A DNA stretch of 64,000 bases from DATBAT01 sp963824805 (lineage in GTDB: Bacteria; Acidobacteriota; Terriglobia; Terriglobales; Acidobacteriaceae), in contig CAWGQZ010000016.1 of the NCBI GenBank assembly GCA_963824805.1, positions 15,670 to 79,669 of the forward strand, read 5' to 3'. The position numbers and the translations under genes were made by a program. The notes under the pieces were generated by a model. The model saw nothing but the letters and a program-made list of their open reading frames with translations, was not told the origin of the DNA and ran no database searches. Each line of letters starts with the position of its first letter. The first letter of the stretch is position 1. Below, piece after piece: positions 17,733 to 27,258 of this stretch.

Positions 17733-19355
17733 ATGGACGACGAAGTGTTTGCTATTGAAAAAAGAGTACCGTTTCGCACATACACGCCGAAGGATATCCT
17801 TTCCATACCTTTCCGCCGCCGGCGGCTGCTTGTTCTGTGTGCGGTGGCCACCCTGGCCGCCACCCTCTATGCCGCGTGGCAGCTTCCGCGCTATAGGGCC
17901 GAAGCCAAACTGCTGGTAATGCGGCAAAGGGCAGACCCTGTGGTTTCACCGGTATCCCAGGACAAGACCCTGGCAGTTACAACGCCACCTGTGGTGACCG
18001 ACGAGGAACTGCGCTCCGAAATCGAGTTGCTTACCTCCTACGATCTGGCGCGAGAAGTTGTCAGCCAGATCCACGGCTCTCTGGGTGGTGGATCCAGTCC
18101 GATGGCTTTTTTGACGGCATGGAAGAAATGGTTTAGTACGCCCGAAGAACTCGAAGCAGGAAAGATAAATAGCCTGATCGGAAATCTTTCTGTGGACATA
18201 GCCAAGGGCAGCAACATGATTGTGGTCCAGTTTAAAAGCCGCGATCCAAAGATGGCCAAGCAGGTCCTGGACAAAGTGATCGAGGTTTATCTTCAGCGGC
18301 ACAAGGCGGTTCACCGTCCTGCCGGCCAGTTTGATTTCTATCAACAACAAACCACGCAATATCAGGACAATCTGCAGAAGGCCGAAGCAGCGCTGACCGA
18401 ATTTTCAGGAAAATACGGAGTGGTGAACCCCGCGACCGACCGCGACATCGTGCTTCAGAAACTCAACGACTTCAAGTTTGCACTGCACCAGAACCAGGTT
18501 TCGGTCTCCGACGCGCAAAATCGGGTTCGCAGCCTTCAGGCGCAATTGACTTCCAGCCCCGACCGCATCACCACCCAGTTGAAACGTGCGGATAATCCCG
18601 AATTGCTGCAGCAGCTCAAGTCCACCCTATTGACCTTGCAGTTGAAGCGGTCCGACATGTTGAGCAAGTTCCAGCCTGATTATCCTCCCGTCCAGGAACT
18701 CGAAGCACAGATAGCGCATACCAAATCATCCATAGAAGCACAGGAAGCACAGCCGGTAAAGGAAACTACGACGGATATCGATCCGACCCACACCTGGATC
18801 GTGGGGGAGCTGGCAAAGGCCAAGTCCGAGTTAGCTGGCCTTCAAGCAAGCGAGGGCGCGCTTCTTAGCACTATCAAGACCTATGAGGCTTCCGCTAAAG
18901 ATCTGGATCAAAAAGCCATCATCCAGCATGATCTGCAGCGTCAAGCCAGCGCAGAAGAAGGCAACTACCTGATGTATCTCCACAAGCGGGAAGAAGCCAG
19001 AGTGTCGGACGTTTTGGACGCCGACCGCTTGTTCAATGTGGTGGTGGCAGAACCGCCCACGGTTCCAGCAATTCCCTCCCCTTCGTCCACTACTTATGCA
19101 ATCGTGGCTCTGTTTGGCATGGGCATGCTGAGTTGCGCATTATTCTGGGCGCTGGAATATTTCAATAACACTCTTACCACCTCGTCTGAAATCGAATCCT
19201 ACCTCAACATTCCGGTACTCGCGGCAGTTCCGGCGCAATTCGGTGGTAGCAGCTATCGCAGGGCTCGAGCGTTACCGCGACACAGCCGGCAGACGTTGGA
19301 CTTATATTCCGACAGGTCGGCACACTATCAGTCACCAGAAGGAACCAATGAGTAA
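17733..19355 (+). CDS. Chain-length determinant / polysaccharide co-polymerase (Wzz/GumC type)
   Basis: The 540-residue inner-membrane protein has two membrane segments, one near residues 30-50 (LLVLCAVATLAATLYAAW) and one near 450-475 (YAIVALFGMGMLSCALFWAL), with a long periplasmic region between them. That region has coiled-coil stretches (for example around residues 200-280 and 350-400). The Pro/Gly-rich PPTVPAIPSPSSTTYA just before the second helix is the usual Wzz signature. It controls polymer length with the Wzy polymerase and couples to the Wza exporter. Its stop overlaps the start of the kinase-like gene by eight bases, so the two are translationally coupled, as in CapA/CapB-type pairs where the cytoplasmic kinase is a separate protein. 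Confidence 0.92.
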   Translation: MDDEVFAIEKRVPFRTYTPKDILSIPFRRRRLLVLCAVATLAATLYAAWQLPRYRAEAKLLVMRQRADPVVSPVSQDKTLAVTTPPVVTDEELRSEIELLTSYDLAREVVSQIHGSLGGGSSPMAFLTAWKKWFSTPEELEAGKINSLIGNLSVDIAKGSNMIVVQFKSRDPKMAKQVLDKVIEVYLQRHKAVHRPAGQFDFYQQQTTQYQDNLQKAEAALTEFSGKYGVVNPATDRDIVLQKLNDFKFALHQNQVSVSDAQNRVRSLQAQLTSSPDRITTQLKRADNPELLQQLKSTLLTLQLKRSDMLSKFQPDYPPVQELEAQIAHTKSSIEAQEAQPVKETTTDIDPTHTWIVGELAKAKSELAGLQASEGALLSTIKTYEASAKDLDQKAIIQHDLQRQASAEEGNYLMYLHKREEARVSDVLDADRLFNVVVAEPPTVPAIPSPSSTTYAIVALFGMGMLSCALFWALEYFNNTLTTSSEIESYLNIPVLAAVPAQFGGSSYRRARALPRHSRQTLDLYSDRSAHYQSPEGTNE

Positions 19356-20106
19356 GAATTTTCAGTTGTTGATGCGGGCCGAGCAGGAAGTCTCAAGTGG
19401 AAGTGGGAAAAAACGTCACCAGGTCTTATGGACACCTCCGGAGGAAGGACATGCCGTCCCATCGTACCCACTGGACGGCGTCGATGAACGCTCTCGTGAC
19501 CAGGTAGCAAAGCTGGTGCGTCAGTTGTTTCTTCTGCCCGGGGCAGTACGAGCGGTAGCGTTCGCCGCAGTCGAGCCAGGGAACGGCTGCAGTTGGATGG
19601 CGGTTCAGTGCGCGCGGATCCTGGCATCGCAAGTCGCCGGGGCGGTTTGCATTATCGATGCCAACCTCCATTCCCCGTCACTTCACCGTTACTTTGGAAT
19701 AGGAAATTATCGCGGCTTCAGCGATGTAATGCGTCACCCCGGACGATTGCGCGACTGCGTTTTCCCGGTGTCGGGCGTGCCGAATTTGTGGCTGATGACG
19801 GCGGGATCGAGTTGCGACGGAAGGGATGCTTTCGGCGCGGAACGCCTGCAATCCGTCATCGAGGAACTTAGAAGCCACTTCGACTATTTGATTATCGACA
19901 GTGCGGCCCTTAACCCCTACGGGGATGCATTAATGCTGGGTCAGGCGGCGGATGGAATCGCACTGGTGGTGGCCGAGCAGAATACCCGCAAGGAGAGCGC
20001 ACGTCATGCTGTCGAGGAGTTGAAGAAGGCAAATGTTCGAATTCTCGGGGCCGTCTTGAACAAACGAACCTTCCCTATTCCCCAAAAACTCTACGAAAAG
20101 TTGTAG
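19348..20106 (+). CDS. BY-kinase-like ParA/MinD-fold protein with degenerate P-loop
   Basis: The 252-residue protein aligns by eye with bacterial tyrosine kinases of the CpsD/CapB family. The Walker A region reads EPGNGCSWMAVQCARILA where PGEGKST is normal, so the lysine and threonine that bind ATP phosphates are missing. The Walker A' region (VCIIDANLHSPSLHRYFG) and Walker B region (YLIIDSAALNPYGDALML) are recognisable. There is no C-terminal tyrosine cluster; the protein ends QKLYEKL, with one tyrosine. It probably acts as a non-catalytic partner of the Wzz protein, or binds nucleotide in an altered way. The start overlaps the wzz stop and has AAGGAACC upstream. A frameshift cannot explain the missing lysine, because the surrounding frame is intact. 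Confidence 0.85.
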   Translation: MSKNFQLLMRAEQEVSSGSGKKRHQVLWTPPEEGHAVPSYPLDGVDERSRDQVAKLVRQLFLLPGAVRAVAFAAVEPGNGCSWMAVQCARILASQVAGAVCIIDANLHSPSLHRYFGIGNYRGFSDVMRHPGRLRDCVFPVSGVPNLWLMTAGSSCDGRDAFGAERLQSVIEELRSHFDYLIIDSAALNPYGDALMLGQAADGIALVVAEQNTRKESARHAVEELKKANVRILGAVLNKRTFPIPQKLYEKL

Positions 20107-20126
20107 CCCAGGAAAGCTTAGAGCGA

Positions 20127-21212
20127 ATGAAGAAGACACCCTCCACAAAATCCGCCAGAAATCTGCACCTCCTCTCCCAAATGGCATTGGCCGACGACGC
20201 GGTCGAGGCGGTGAAGGACATCGCCGCCATGGATCATCCGCAGCGCGACGAATTCCGCCGCCTTGCCCACGATCATCATGTGGTCATTCGGGCTTTCCGA
20301 ATTCTGAATACACGGGCAGTCGAAATCCAAGAGACGGAACTTGCCTATTGGACCGCGAAAGTGCTTGAGGCGGAGGAAGCTCGCATAGCAAATGCTTTGG
20401 AGTTCCTCGCCGAGATTTGTCACAGACTAGAGGCGGCGGGCTGCCGGGTGGTGGTGATGAAATCTCTTGACCATTGGCCTGACATCGGAAACGATCTGGA
20501 CCTGTACACCAGTGCCGATGAGCCTTCCACGCGGCAGGTGCTCCAGGAAAAGCTCCGCGGCAGCAGTCAGCCACGGGCCTGGGGCGATCGTTTGGCAGGA
20601 AAGTGGAATTACCGAATTCCCGGCCTCAACACGACCCTTGAGATCCATCACCAGCGTCTGGGCCAAACCGGCGAACATCGCGCATTGGCGCGAAGATTTA
20701 TCACCCGCCGCGTGCCATTGCAGATCCTCAGCTACTCCTTCCTCGTTCCTGCTCCCGAAGAGCAGGTCATCGCTGCCACTCTGCAGAGAATGTACCGTCA
20801 CCTCTATGTTCGCATTTGTGATGTCGCCAACACAGCGGGATTGGTTGAGTCTGGCGAGTTGAATTATGCAGAGTTACGAACCGCCGCCGACTTGGGTGGA
20901 ATATGGCCGGGAGTCGCCAGCTACCTGAAAATCGTCTCCGACTATTTGCTGCAATACCGCGAGACCGGACTTGATCTGCCGAAATCGGTTATCAGGGATG
21001 CGCAGCTGAATGGCGACAATCTCGTGGTTCGCGGGCCATGGCTGCGGCTTCCGATCTTCCCTAAAATCGCCGTTTTCTATGGCAAACAGATGGCCAGCAT
21101 GGCGTTGCGGGGTGACCTCCCCGGCACCATGCGACTCAGCTTGCTGCCGCCTCTGGCATCGGCCGCGAAAGTCGCCTACAAGCTGACTGGTGATCACCGT
21201 GGAATCTGGTAA
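20127..21212 (+). CDS. Nucleotidyltransferase-fold protein (NTP_transf_5-like)
   Basis: The 361-residue cytoplasmic protein has a putative nucleotidyltransferase core: VVVMKSLDHWPDIGNDLDLYTSADE resembles the K-G-x-D...D-x-D-L-D-L pattern of the uncharacterised nucleotidyltransferase family found in polysaccharide loci. A later H-rich segment (TTLEIHHQRLGQTGEHRALARR) fits the same family (the LEIHWRL-like motif). Members commonly sit beside Wzx and Wzy genes, and their substrate is not established. It follows the kinase-like gene by 20 bases and precedes the flippase. The bipartite kinase at 27259 has an N-terminal domain that looks related. Function is therefore only a fold-level call. Confidence 0.72.
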   Translation: MKKTPSTKSARNLHLLSQMALADDAVEAVKDIAAMDHPQRDEFRRLAHDHHVVIRAFRILNTRAVEIQETELAYWTAKVLEAEEARIANALEFLAEICHRLEAAGCRVVVMKSLDHWPDIGNDLDLYTSADEPSTRQVLQEKLRGSSQPRAWGDRLAGKWNYRIPGLNTTLEIHHQRLGQTGEHRALARRFITRRVPLQILSYSFLVPAPEEQVIAATLQRMYRHLYVRICDVANTAGLVESGELNYAELRTAADLGGIWPGVASYLKIVSDYLLQYRETGLDLPKSVIRDAQLNGDNLVVRGPWLRLPIFPKIAVFYGKQMASMALRGDLPGTMRLSLLPPLASAAKVAYKLTGDHRGIW

Positions 21213-21253
21213 CTCTGCCAACCAAATCCAGCATTCGAAAGAGATTTAGTAAT

Positions 21254-22543
21254 TTGTCTTATTGGACAAGATTGCGGGAGAGTGTCCTGCTGCGCAACAC
21301 GGCGTGGATGTTCTGTGGCCAGGGGATCGGTCAGCTTCTGCGGGCTGTTTACTTTTTGATCGTTCCCCGGGCGCTCGGTGCCGAACAGTATGGCGCTTTC
21401 GTGGGCGTAACTTCTCTCGCCGCCATCTTGGCTCCCTTTGCAAGCTGGGGTGCGGGTGGCCTCATTGTAAAGAACGTTTCAAGAAACAAGAAGGTTTTCG
21501 ACGAGTATTGGGGAAACTCGCTGCTGCTAAGCGTCGTCTCCGGGTCGATCCTTATAGGGATCATGTTGGGTGTGGCGCAGTTCGCGCTCTCTGACCGTAT
21601 TCCCTGGGCATTAATTTGGTTGGTAGCCATCTCCGATTTGCTCTTCTCCAAGATTCTGGACGTTGGCACGCAGGCATTTCAAGCCTTTGACCTGCTGGCT
21701 GCGACCGCCAAACTGAATGTGCTGGGTAACCTGATTCGAATACTGGGAGCCGTGGTGCTGGTCGTTTTCTTTCACCACGCCGATGCCACCTCGTGGGCAT
21801 GGTGCTATCTGTTCGCGAGCGTGGCCATGGCGGCTATAACAGTCACCTGGATAAACCGGGTTTTGGGCCAACCCGTGCTCGCTCTCTGGCGCATTAAATC
21901 AGAGCTGTTGGAAGGCGGTTACTTTTCGGTCAGCATGTCTTCTCAGACTGTATACAACGACATCGACAAGACGATGTTGGTGCGGCTATCTTCGCTGGAC
22001 AGCGCTGGTATTTATGCCGCAGCGTATCGCCTGGTTGATGTGGCATTCCTGCCGATTCGATCTCTACTGTGGGCCGCCTACCCAAACTTTTTTCGCCACG
22101 GTTCAAACGGAATCGGAGCCAGCTCTTCGTATGCAAAAAAGCTGATTCCCAAGGCCGCGCTTTACAGTCTCTTGGCGGCGGCGGCTTTATTTTTCGGGGC
22201 TCCCATCATTCCCTATCTGTTGGGCCATGAATACGCTCGCACGGTGATCGCGCTGAGATGGCTGGCGCCGCTTCCGCTGTTAAAGACGCTGCACTATTTT
22301 GTCGCAGATTCATTGACTGGAGCCGGCGAACAGGGCATTCGGACGGGCGTTCAAGTCGGGATTGCAGTGTTGAATATTCTTCTCAATCTTTGGCTAATAC
22401 CGGCCTACTCCTGGCGCGGTGCCGCATGGTCCAGCCTGGCGTCAGATGGACTGCTGGCCATCGGATTGTGGACCGCAGTTTCCATTCTTCGCCGTCAGGA
22501 AAGCAGCAGGCAACAGCTGGTTCCCACAGAAAATCTGGCCTGA
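21254..22543 (+). CDS. Oligosaccharide flippase (Wzx / polysaccharide biosynthesis protein family)
   Basis: The 429-residue protein is almost entirely hydrophobic, with roughly 12 membrane segments. It has the typical N-terminus of the MOP-superfamily flippases (LLRNTAWMFCGQGIGQLLRAVYFLIVPRALGAEQYGAF). The mid-protein YNDIDKTMLVRLSSLDSAGIYAAAYRLVD motif is characteristic. It would move lipid-linked repeat units from the cytoplasmic to the periplasmic face of the inner membrane. TTG 21254 is the earliest start; a good Shine-Dalgarno is not evident. The ligase/polymerase gene follows after nine bases. Confidence 0.9.
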   Translation: MSYWTRLRESVLLRNTAWMFCGQGIGQLLRAVYFLIVPRALGAEQYGAFVGVTSLAAILAPFASWGAGGLIVKNVSRNKKVFDEYWGNSLLLSVVSGSILIGIMLGVAQFALSDRIPWALIWLVAISDLLFSKILDVGTQAFQAFDLLAATAKLNVLGNLIRILGAVVLVVFFHHADATSWAWCYLFASVAMAAITVTWINRVLGQPVLALWRIKSELLEGGYFSVSMSSQTVYNDIDKTMLVRLSSLDSAGIYAAAYRLVDVAFLPIRSLLWAAYPNFFRHGSNGIGASSSYAKKLIPKAALYSLLAAAALFFGAPIIPYLLGHEYARTVIALRWLAPLPLLKTLHYFVADSLTGAGEQGIRTGVQVGIAVLNILLNLWLIPAYSWRGAAWSSLASDGLLAIGLWTAVSILRRQESSRQQLVPTENLA

Positions 22544-22552
22544 TCGTCTTCC

Positions 22553-24004
22553 ATGAATCCTCCTCTTCAATCCGAAGATCCGGTGCAAGGCTCGTCCATT
22601 CCTGGTGGTAGCGGAGATGTCTTGCAGTCCAGGCGAGCGGGTTTCTGGTACTTCGAACGATTCTTCGTGGTCTTTGTTTTGCTTTACTTCGCCGGCGGAT
22701 TGAATTTCTTTTTCCAGCAGGGTGAGCAGACGGCGCAAGATCCACCTTCTTCCAGTCAACGGCTGCTCATGGCTCAGCCGAGGGCCAGCAACGCCCCGGA
22801 CCCAACGGAAAAAAATCCGACAAAGTTGATGGCCCAATTATTTATCTACCTCGTCACCGGAATTTTCATTATTCGAGACCGTGGCAAATTCTTCCAAATA
22901 GTCCGGCAGCATAAGTTGCTGATTGCACTGTTGGCCTTAGCGGCGGTTTCTTCTCTATGGTCGGAGGTTGCGGGCTTTACCTTCCGCAGAAGTCTGGTTC
23001 TAAGCGCCTCAACCATCCTGGGTGTGTATCTCGGCATGCGGTTCACCATGCGCGACCTGATAAAGATGCTCTGCGCCGCGGGCGCAATCGCCGCCGCTTC
23101 CAGTTTGATCGTCATATGGTTGAGGCCGGATTTTGGCATTTCCGGCGGCGCCACTGCCGGCGACTGGCAAGGGATTTTTGGTCAGAAGAACACCCTCGGT
23201 GGTTTTATGGCTTTGTCGACCATAGCGTTCGTATTCTCGTGGTTGGACGAGAAAGAGTTCAGGAAGCTCTATGCAGCGGGGGCGGTCCTGTGCTTTGGAC
23301 TGCTCATCCTTTCAAAGGATACGACCGCGACGTTGCTCACGCCACTTCTGTTGGCAACGATTCCTGTATTCAACTACGCTCGCAAGCATTCGCTCAGGGC
23401 TATTTTCGGTGTTTCGATCGTTTCCGGCATCATCATGGCCGCGGTTGTATTTGTCTTGTTCTTTGATGTGAACCAGGCCTTGTCCTTGCTGGATAAAGAC
23501 ATTTCCCTCTCCGGCCGTACCGACATCTGGCCGCTGGTTTGGCACAAGTTTCTGGCGCATCCCTTTCTCGGATACGGCTATAGTGCTTTCTGGCTGGGAC
23601 AGAATGGCCGGCAGTCAGCTTACATCTGGTCGATCTTGCATTGGCCTGTGCCTCACTCTCACAACGGATTTTTGGATGTACTGGCTGACCTGGGGCTGGC
23701 TGGATTCACCCTGTTCTGGCTGGGATATGTGATGTGTTTCCGACAGGCGCTAAAGTGTGCACGCCTGAGCAAAAGCTTGATCGGGCTGTTCCCGCTTGTC
23801 TATTTTTCGTTCGTCATCGTATTCAACATTTCCGAAGGCTCCATACTCAAGCAAGAAAGCCTGATCTGGGTCTTGTATGCCGCGACTTGGGTGTTGACCA
23901 CGCGCTGGCTTCAACTCGTTGTCTCCGCGTTGGGCCAACCAACAACTGCTAAGCGGCTAGCCGAGAGCCGTGGTGGTCTGTGGCAGCCCGCACATGCCGG
24001 ATGA
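22553..24004 (+). CDS. O-antigen polymerase/ligase family protein (Wzy type)
   Basis: The 483-residue membrane protein has about ten to twelve hydrophobic segments. It carries the Wzy_C signature: SGRTDIWPLVWHKFLAHPFLGYGYSAFW, followed by a large periplasmic loop with HSHNGFLDVLADLGLAG. The N-terminal 60 residues are hydrophilic and contain a Gln/Ser-rich periplasmic-type loop after the first helix (QQGEQTAQDPPSSSQRL). In this context it most likely polymerises repeat units delivered by the adjacent flippase, under control of the Wzz protein. A ligase role cannot be excluded from sequence. Confidence 0.88.
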   Translation: MNPPLQSEDPVQGSSIPGGSGDVLQSRRAGFWYFERFFVVFVLLYFAGGLNFFFQQGEQTAQDPPSSSQRLLMAQPRASNAPDPTEKNPTKLMAQLFIYLVTGIFIIRDRGKFFQIVRQHKLLIALLALAAVSSLWSEVAGFTFRRSLVLSASTILGVYLGMRFTMRDLIKMLCAAGAIAAASSLIVIWLRPDFGISGGATAGDWQGIFGQKNTLGGFMALSTIAFVFSWLDEKEFRKLYAAGAVLCFGLLILSKDTTATLLTPLLLATIPVFNYARKHSLRAIFGVSIVSGIIMAAVVFVLFFDVNQALSLLDKDISLSGRTDIWPLVWHKFLAHPFLGYGYSAFWLGQNGRQSAYIWSILHWPVPHSHNGFLDVLADLGLAGFTLFWLGYVMCFRQALKCARLSKSLIGLFPLVYFSFVIVFNISEGSILKQESLIWVLYAATWVLTTRWLQLVVSALGQPTTAKRLAESRGGLWQPAHAG

Positions 24005-25235
24005 TTCTCAATACTTTCCACCCATGACCATTCGAACTGGACTACCGGCCGTAGCAGTCTACGAAGATTACCTGCTTGCCAACTCTCAAACCTTCGTGCG
24101 CTCCCAGGCGGAATCACTCGAACGGTTTACTCCTTACTACGTCGGGGCGCGACACATTCCTCATGGACTGACGCTGCCGGAAGATCGTTGCCTCATTTTG
24201 AATCGTGGAAACCTGGCGGGAGGAGTTAGGGAAGTGCTCTTCCGCTTTGGCGGCATCGCTCCTGGTCTAATGCGAAAGCTACGGCAGCTGCAGCCCGTAT
24301 TGGTGCACGCACATTTTGGACCCGATGGCCTCAACGGTGTCACCCTGGCGCGGGCACTAAAAGTTCCGCTCATTGTTACTCACCACGGGTATGACGTGAC
24401 CACGAAAGCTGAGTTTCCAATTTCCCGGTGGCACAAAAGGTATCTGCGAAAGAGGCCGTTTCTGCAACGAAATGCGAATCTCTTCCTCGCGGTCTCGCAA
24501 TACATCAAGGGCAGACTCGTAGAACAAGGTTTTCCGGAATCGAGAGTACACGTGCACTATGTCGGTGTGGATACTGCCAAATTTAAGCCAACTGCGCCGC
24601 ATGAGAGAGACCAGGTTGTTTTGTTTGTGGGCAGACTTGTCGAAAACAAAGGTTGCTCTTTTCTTTTGCGAGCCATGCATAGAGTGAAACAACTGTGTCC
24701 GAATACCCGGCTGGCAATCATCGGGGATGGCCCGCTGCGGCAGCAATTGGAAGCCGAAGCGGCGGTGTTAATGCCAGAGGGTTGTAGTTTTCTTGGCGAG
24801 CAAGCGCCCGATGCAGTCCGCCACTGGATGGGGCGCGCCCGAGTCTTTTGCGTTCCATGCATCACCTCGAGAACCGGCGTTTCTGAGGCGTTTGGACTGG
24901 TATTCATCGAGGCTCAGGCAATGGGTCTTCCAGTAGTAAGCTTTGCAAATGGCGGCGTGCCGGAAGCAGTTGCCGACCACGAGACTGGATTTTTGTCGCC
25001 GGCTGAAGATGTCGAACACCTGGCTGGTAGCTTGGTGCGTCTGTTGCAAGACTCGTCCTTGTGGAACCGATTCAGTGAAGCTGGCGTTGACCGGGTTCGG
25101 ACCCGCTTTGATCTCAGCGCGCAAAGCAATGAATTGGAAAAGCTCTACGACCAGGTAGTCGCAGAATATGGCAAGCAATCCGAAGCTTCGGCCCCACTCC
25201 CGGTAGGCCGCGGCGCGTCCGCAAATTCCATCTAA
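23994..25235 (+). CDS. Glycosyltransferase family 4
   Basis: The protein of about 413 residues has a GT-B fold. The N-terminal domain includes VHAHFGPDGLNGVTLAR and TVTHHGYD-like sequence (VTHHGYDVTT). The C-terminal domain has VLFVGRLVENKG, the phosphate-binding IIGDGPLRQQLE and the catalytic EAFGLVFIEAQAMGLPVV, with the E-x7-E retaining-transferase motif. It is a cytoplasmic enzyme that adds a sugar from a nucleotide donor to the growing lipid-linked unit. ATG 23994 overlaps the end of the polymerase gene by 11 bases; ATG 24024 is an alternative, and neither has a strong ribosome binding site. Donor and linkage are not predictable. Confidence 0.88.
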   Translation: MPDDSQYFPPMTIRTGLPAVAVYEDYLLANSQTFVRSQAESLERFTPYYVGARHIPHGLTLPEDRCLILNRGNLAGGVREVLFRFGGIAPGLMRKLRQLQPVLVHAHFGPDGLNGVTLARALKVPLIVTHHGYDVTTKAEFPISRWHKRYLRKRPFLQRNANLFLAVSQYIKGRLVEQGFPESRVHVHYVGVDTAKFKPTAPHERDQVVLFVGRLVENKGCSFLLRAMHRVKQLCPNTRLAIIGDGPLRQQLEAEAAVLMPEGCSFLGEQAPDAVRHWMGRARVFCVPCITSRTGVSEAFGLVFIEAQAMGLPVVSFANGGVPEAVADHETGFLSPAEDVEHLAGSLVRLLQDSSLWNRFSEAGVDRVRTRFDLSAQSNELEKLYDQVVAEYGKQSEASAPLPVGRGASANSI

Positions 25236-25247
25236 CCCAGGTCAACC

Positions 25248-26198
25248 TTGATAAGCGTAGTCATACCAACCCGGAATCGTCCAGATTTGGTGCAGCGTGC
25301 CGTCCGATCGGTGCTGAATCAGACCTTTTCCGACTTCGAAATCATCGTGGTCATTGACGGTGCTGATTGGCAAACTTCCCAGGCTCTGCGCGAAATCGGC
25401 GATCCTCGTCTTCGGACAGTAGAACTCGAGCAGACCGTCGGTGGCTCCGAGGCACGCAATACTGGGGTGAGAGCTGCGCGTGGAGAATGGCTGGCATTGC
25501 TCGACGATGACGACGAGTGGATGTCCGACAAGTTGACTAAACAAATTGAGGTTGCGGAACGATCCAGGTATCGCTACCCGATCGTCGCTACGGCACTCAT
25601 TGCTCGCAGCCCTCGGGCCGATTTCCTGTGGCCCAGAAAGCCACCCAGATATCCGCTGAGCGAGTATCTGTTCGTCCGAAATTCTTTGTTTCAGGGCGAA
25701 GGAGTTCTCCAAACTTCCACCCTGCTAACCAAACGTGAGTTACTTCTCAATGTTCCATTCACCTTTGGACTGCGCAGGCACCAGGACTGGGACTGGATTC
25801 TTAGGGCAGGAAATGCGGAAGGGGCAGGCGTCGAGTTTATTCCCGAAGCCTTAGCGATTTGGCATATCGACGATCCGCTGAGCCCCTTGAAGAACAATTA
25901 TCACTGGAGCTATTCCCTGGAATGGATTCGCGCCAACCGGAATCTGGTAACGCCCCGCGCCTATGCGGGACTCGTAGCTGTAACCTTAAGCGCTCAAGCC
26001 GCCTGGCAACGTGATTGGAAAGCCTTTTGGCCGCTGTTGCGCGAGATTTTTAGGGGCAGGCCTCGCTTGATGGACCTCGCACTTTTTCTCGCAATGTGGT
26101 TTATTCCGCGCCGTATCCGCCAGTTGGTTCGCTCTCGCATGTCGCGTCCCAAGGCCGCGGTTTTGCGCGCCGCCGTAGAAGCCCAGCCTGGGCAATGA
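25248..26198 (+). CDS. Glycosyltransferase family 2
   Basis: The 316-residue GT-A protein begins SVVIPTRNRPDLVQRAVRSVLNQTFSDFEIIVV and has the metal-binding aspartate cluster LLDDDDEW near residue 90. The acceptor-side motif RRHQDWDWILRAG follows in the middle. It is an inverting glycosyltransferase that should act at the cytoplasmic face of the membrane. The C-terminal region (MDLALFLAMWFIPRRIRQLV) is hydrophobic enough to be membrane-associated. The start is TTG 25248, twelve bases after the previous stop. It is one of three consecutive transferases of the operon. Confidence 0.88.
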   Translation: MISVVIPTRNRPDLVQRAVRSVLNQTFSDFEIIVVIDGADWQTSQALREIGDPRLRTVELEQTVGGSEARNTGVRAARGEWLALLDDDDEWMSDKLTKQIEVAERSRYRYPIVATALIARSPRADFLWPRKPPRYPLSEYLFVRNSLFQGEGVLQTSTLLTKRELLLNVPFTFGLRRHQDWDWILRAGNAEGAGVEFIPEALAIWHIDDPLSPLKNNYHWSYSLEWIRANRNLVTPRAYAGLVAVTLSAQAAWQRDWKAFWPLLREIFRGRPRLMDLALFLAMWFIPRRIRQLVRSRMSRPKAAVLRAAVEAQPGQ

Positions 26199-26214
26199 AC
26201 ATAGGATCCACTGA

Positions 26215-27240
26215 ATGAAATTGTTGACTGTTGGTTTGCCGGTCCACAACGCAGGACGGTTTCTTCCAGAAGCCGTCAATAGTTTGCTGCGGCAAACCTA
26301 CGAAGACTTCGAACTGCTTTTGGTTGATGACGGCTCGACGGACGGGAGTCTGGAATACCTTAAGTCGATCAATGATCGCCGTGTGCGCTTGATTTCTCAG
26401 CAACACAGCGGCCTTACCGCGACCCTGAACCGGATGCTGGCGGAAGCAGCAACACCCTGGCTGGTGCGGCATGACGCCGACGATGTTGCCTTTCCGGAAC
26501 GATTGGCTCTAACGGCAGAATCGATTCGCCGCTTTCCTGAAGCCGGAATGTTTTATTCCTACGCGCGTTACTACCAGGATGATCGGATTTTCGGAAACTT
26601 TAGAACCACCAGCGGAACGCCGGAACAGCTTCGCGAGCTAACCAAGGCCGGGTACTTGTTGGCGATCTGCCATCCTGCCGTAACCCTCAATGTGGGAAAG
26701 GCAGTAGAGGCGGGCGGCTACCGCTTCGACCTTCACGTGGAGGATGCGGATCTTTGGTGGCGAATGGCTCTCGCCTACGAGATTCGGTTGATTCCAACGG
26801 CAACCGTGGCGGTGCGGCACAACCAAAGCAGCGTTTCGGCGAACAATTTCGAAGGCCAGTGTACTAACACGCTTTATATTCAGTACCTGTTGCTCTCCCA
26901 TTTGCGCGGACTCACGCCGTTACCCCATGCTGAGGTTTACGACCGGTTACGGGTGATTCTCAATCACCGGCAGATGCGCTTTCGAGAGCATTCGCGCCTT
27001 ACAAATATTCTTCTGAACAAGAAGGCGTTCGTTCGGGCGCTGCAGCACGCAACCATGGCTTTCGCTGCATCTCCCACTCAATTTGCAAAACGAGTGTTGT
27101 ACGAGTTTCGGCCGTCCGGTCTGGTTAGTAATGGAGAAGATCCGGAGCGTTTTTACGCACAGCGATCTTTACTTTGGCCTCAGTACGATCCCCTTCCCTT
27201 CGACTCCACCAACCCGGCGGCGCGTCCGACCCTGGCCTGA
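26215..27240 (+). CDS. Glycosyltransferase family 2
   Basis: The 341-residue GT-A protein starts LLTVGLPVHNAGRFLPEAVNSLLRQTY, has the nucleotide-binding VDDGSTDGS, the D-x-D-like motif RHDADDVAFPER and the acceptor motif HVEDADLWWRMA. It is a cytoplasmic inverting transferase like its upstream neighbour, but the two are clearly different in sequence and probably add different sugars. ATG 26215 lies 17 bases after the previous stop. Donor is unknown. Confidence 0.9.
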   Translation: MKLLTVGLPVHNAGRFLPEAVNSLLRQTYEDFELLLVDDGSTDGSLEYLKSINDRRVRLISQQHSGLTATLNRMLAEAATPWLVRHDADDVAFPERLALTAESIRRFPEAGMFYSYARYYQDDRIFGNFRTTSGTPEQLRELTKAGYLLAICHPAVTLNVGKAVEAGGYRFDLHVEDADLWWRMALAYEIRLIPTATVAVRHNQSSVSANNFEGQCTNTLYIQYLLLSHLRGLTPLPHAEVYDRLRVILNHRQMRFREHSRLTNILLNKKAFVRALQHATMAFAASPTQFAKRVLYEFRPSGLVSNGEDPERFYAQRSLLWPQYDPLPFDSTNPAARPTLA

Positions 27241-27258
27241 ATTACTTAATCGTCACCT

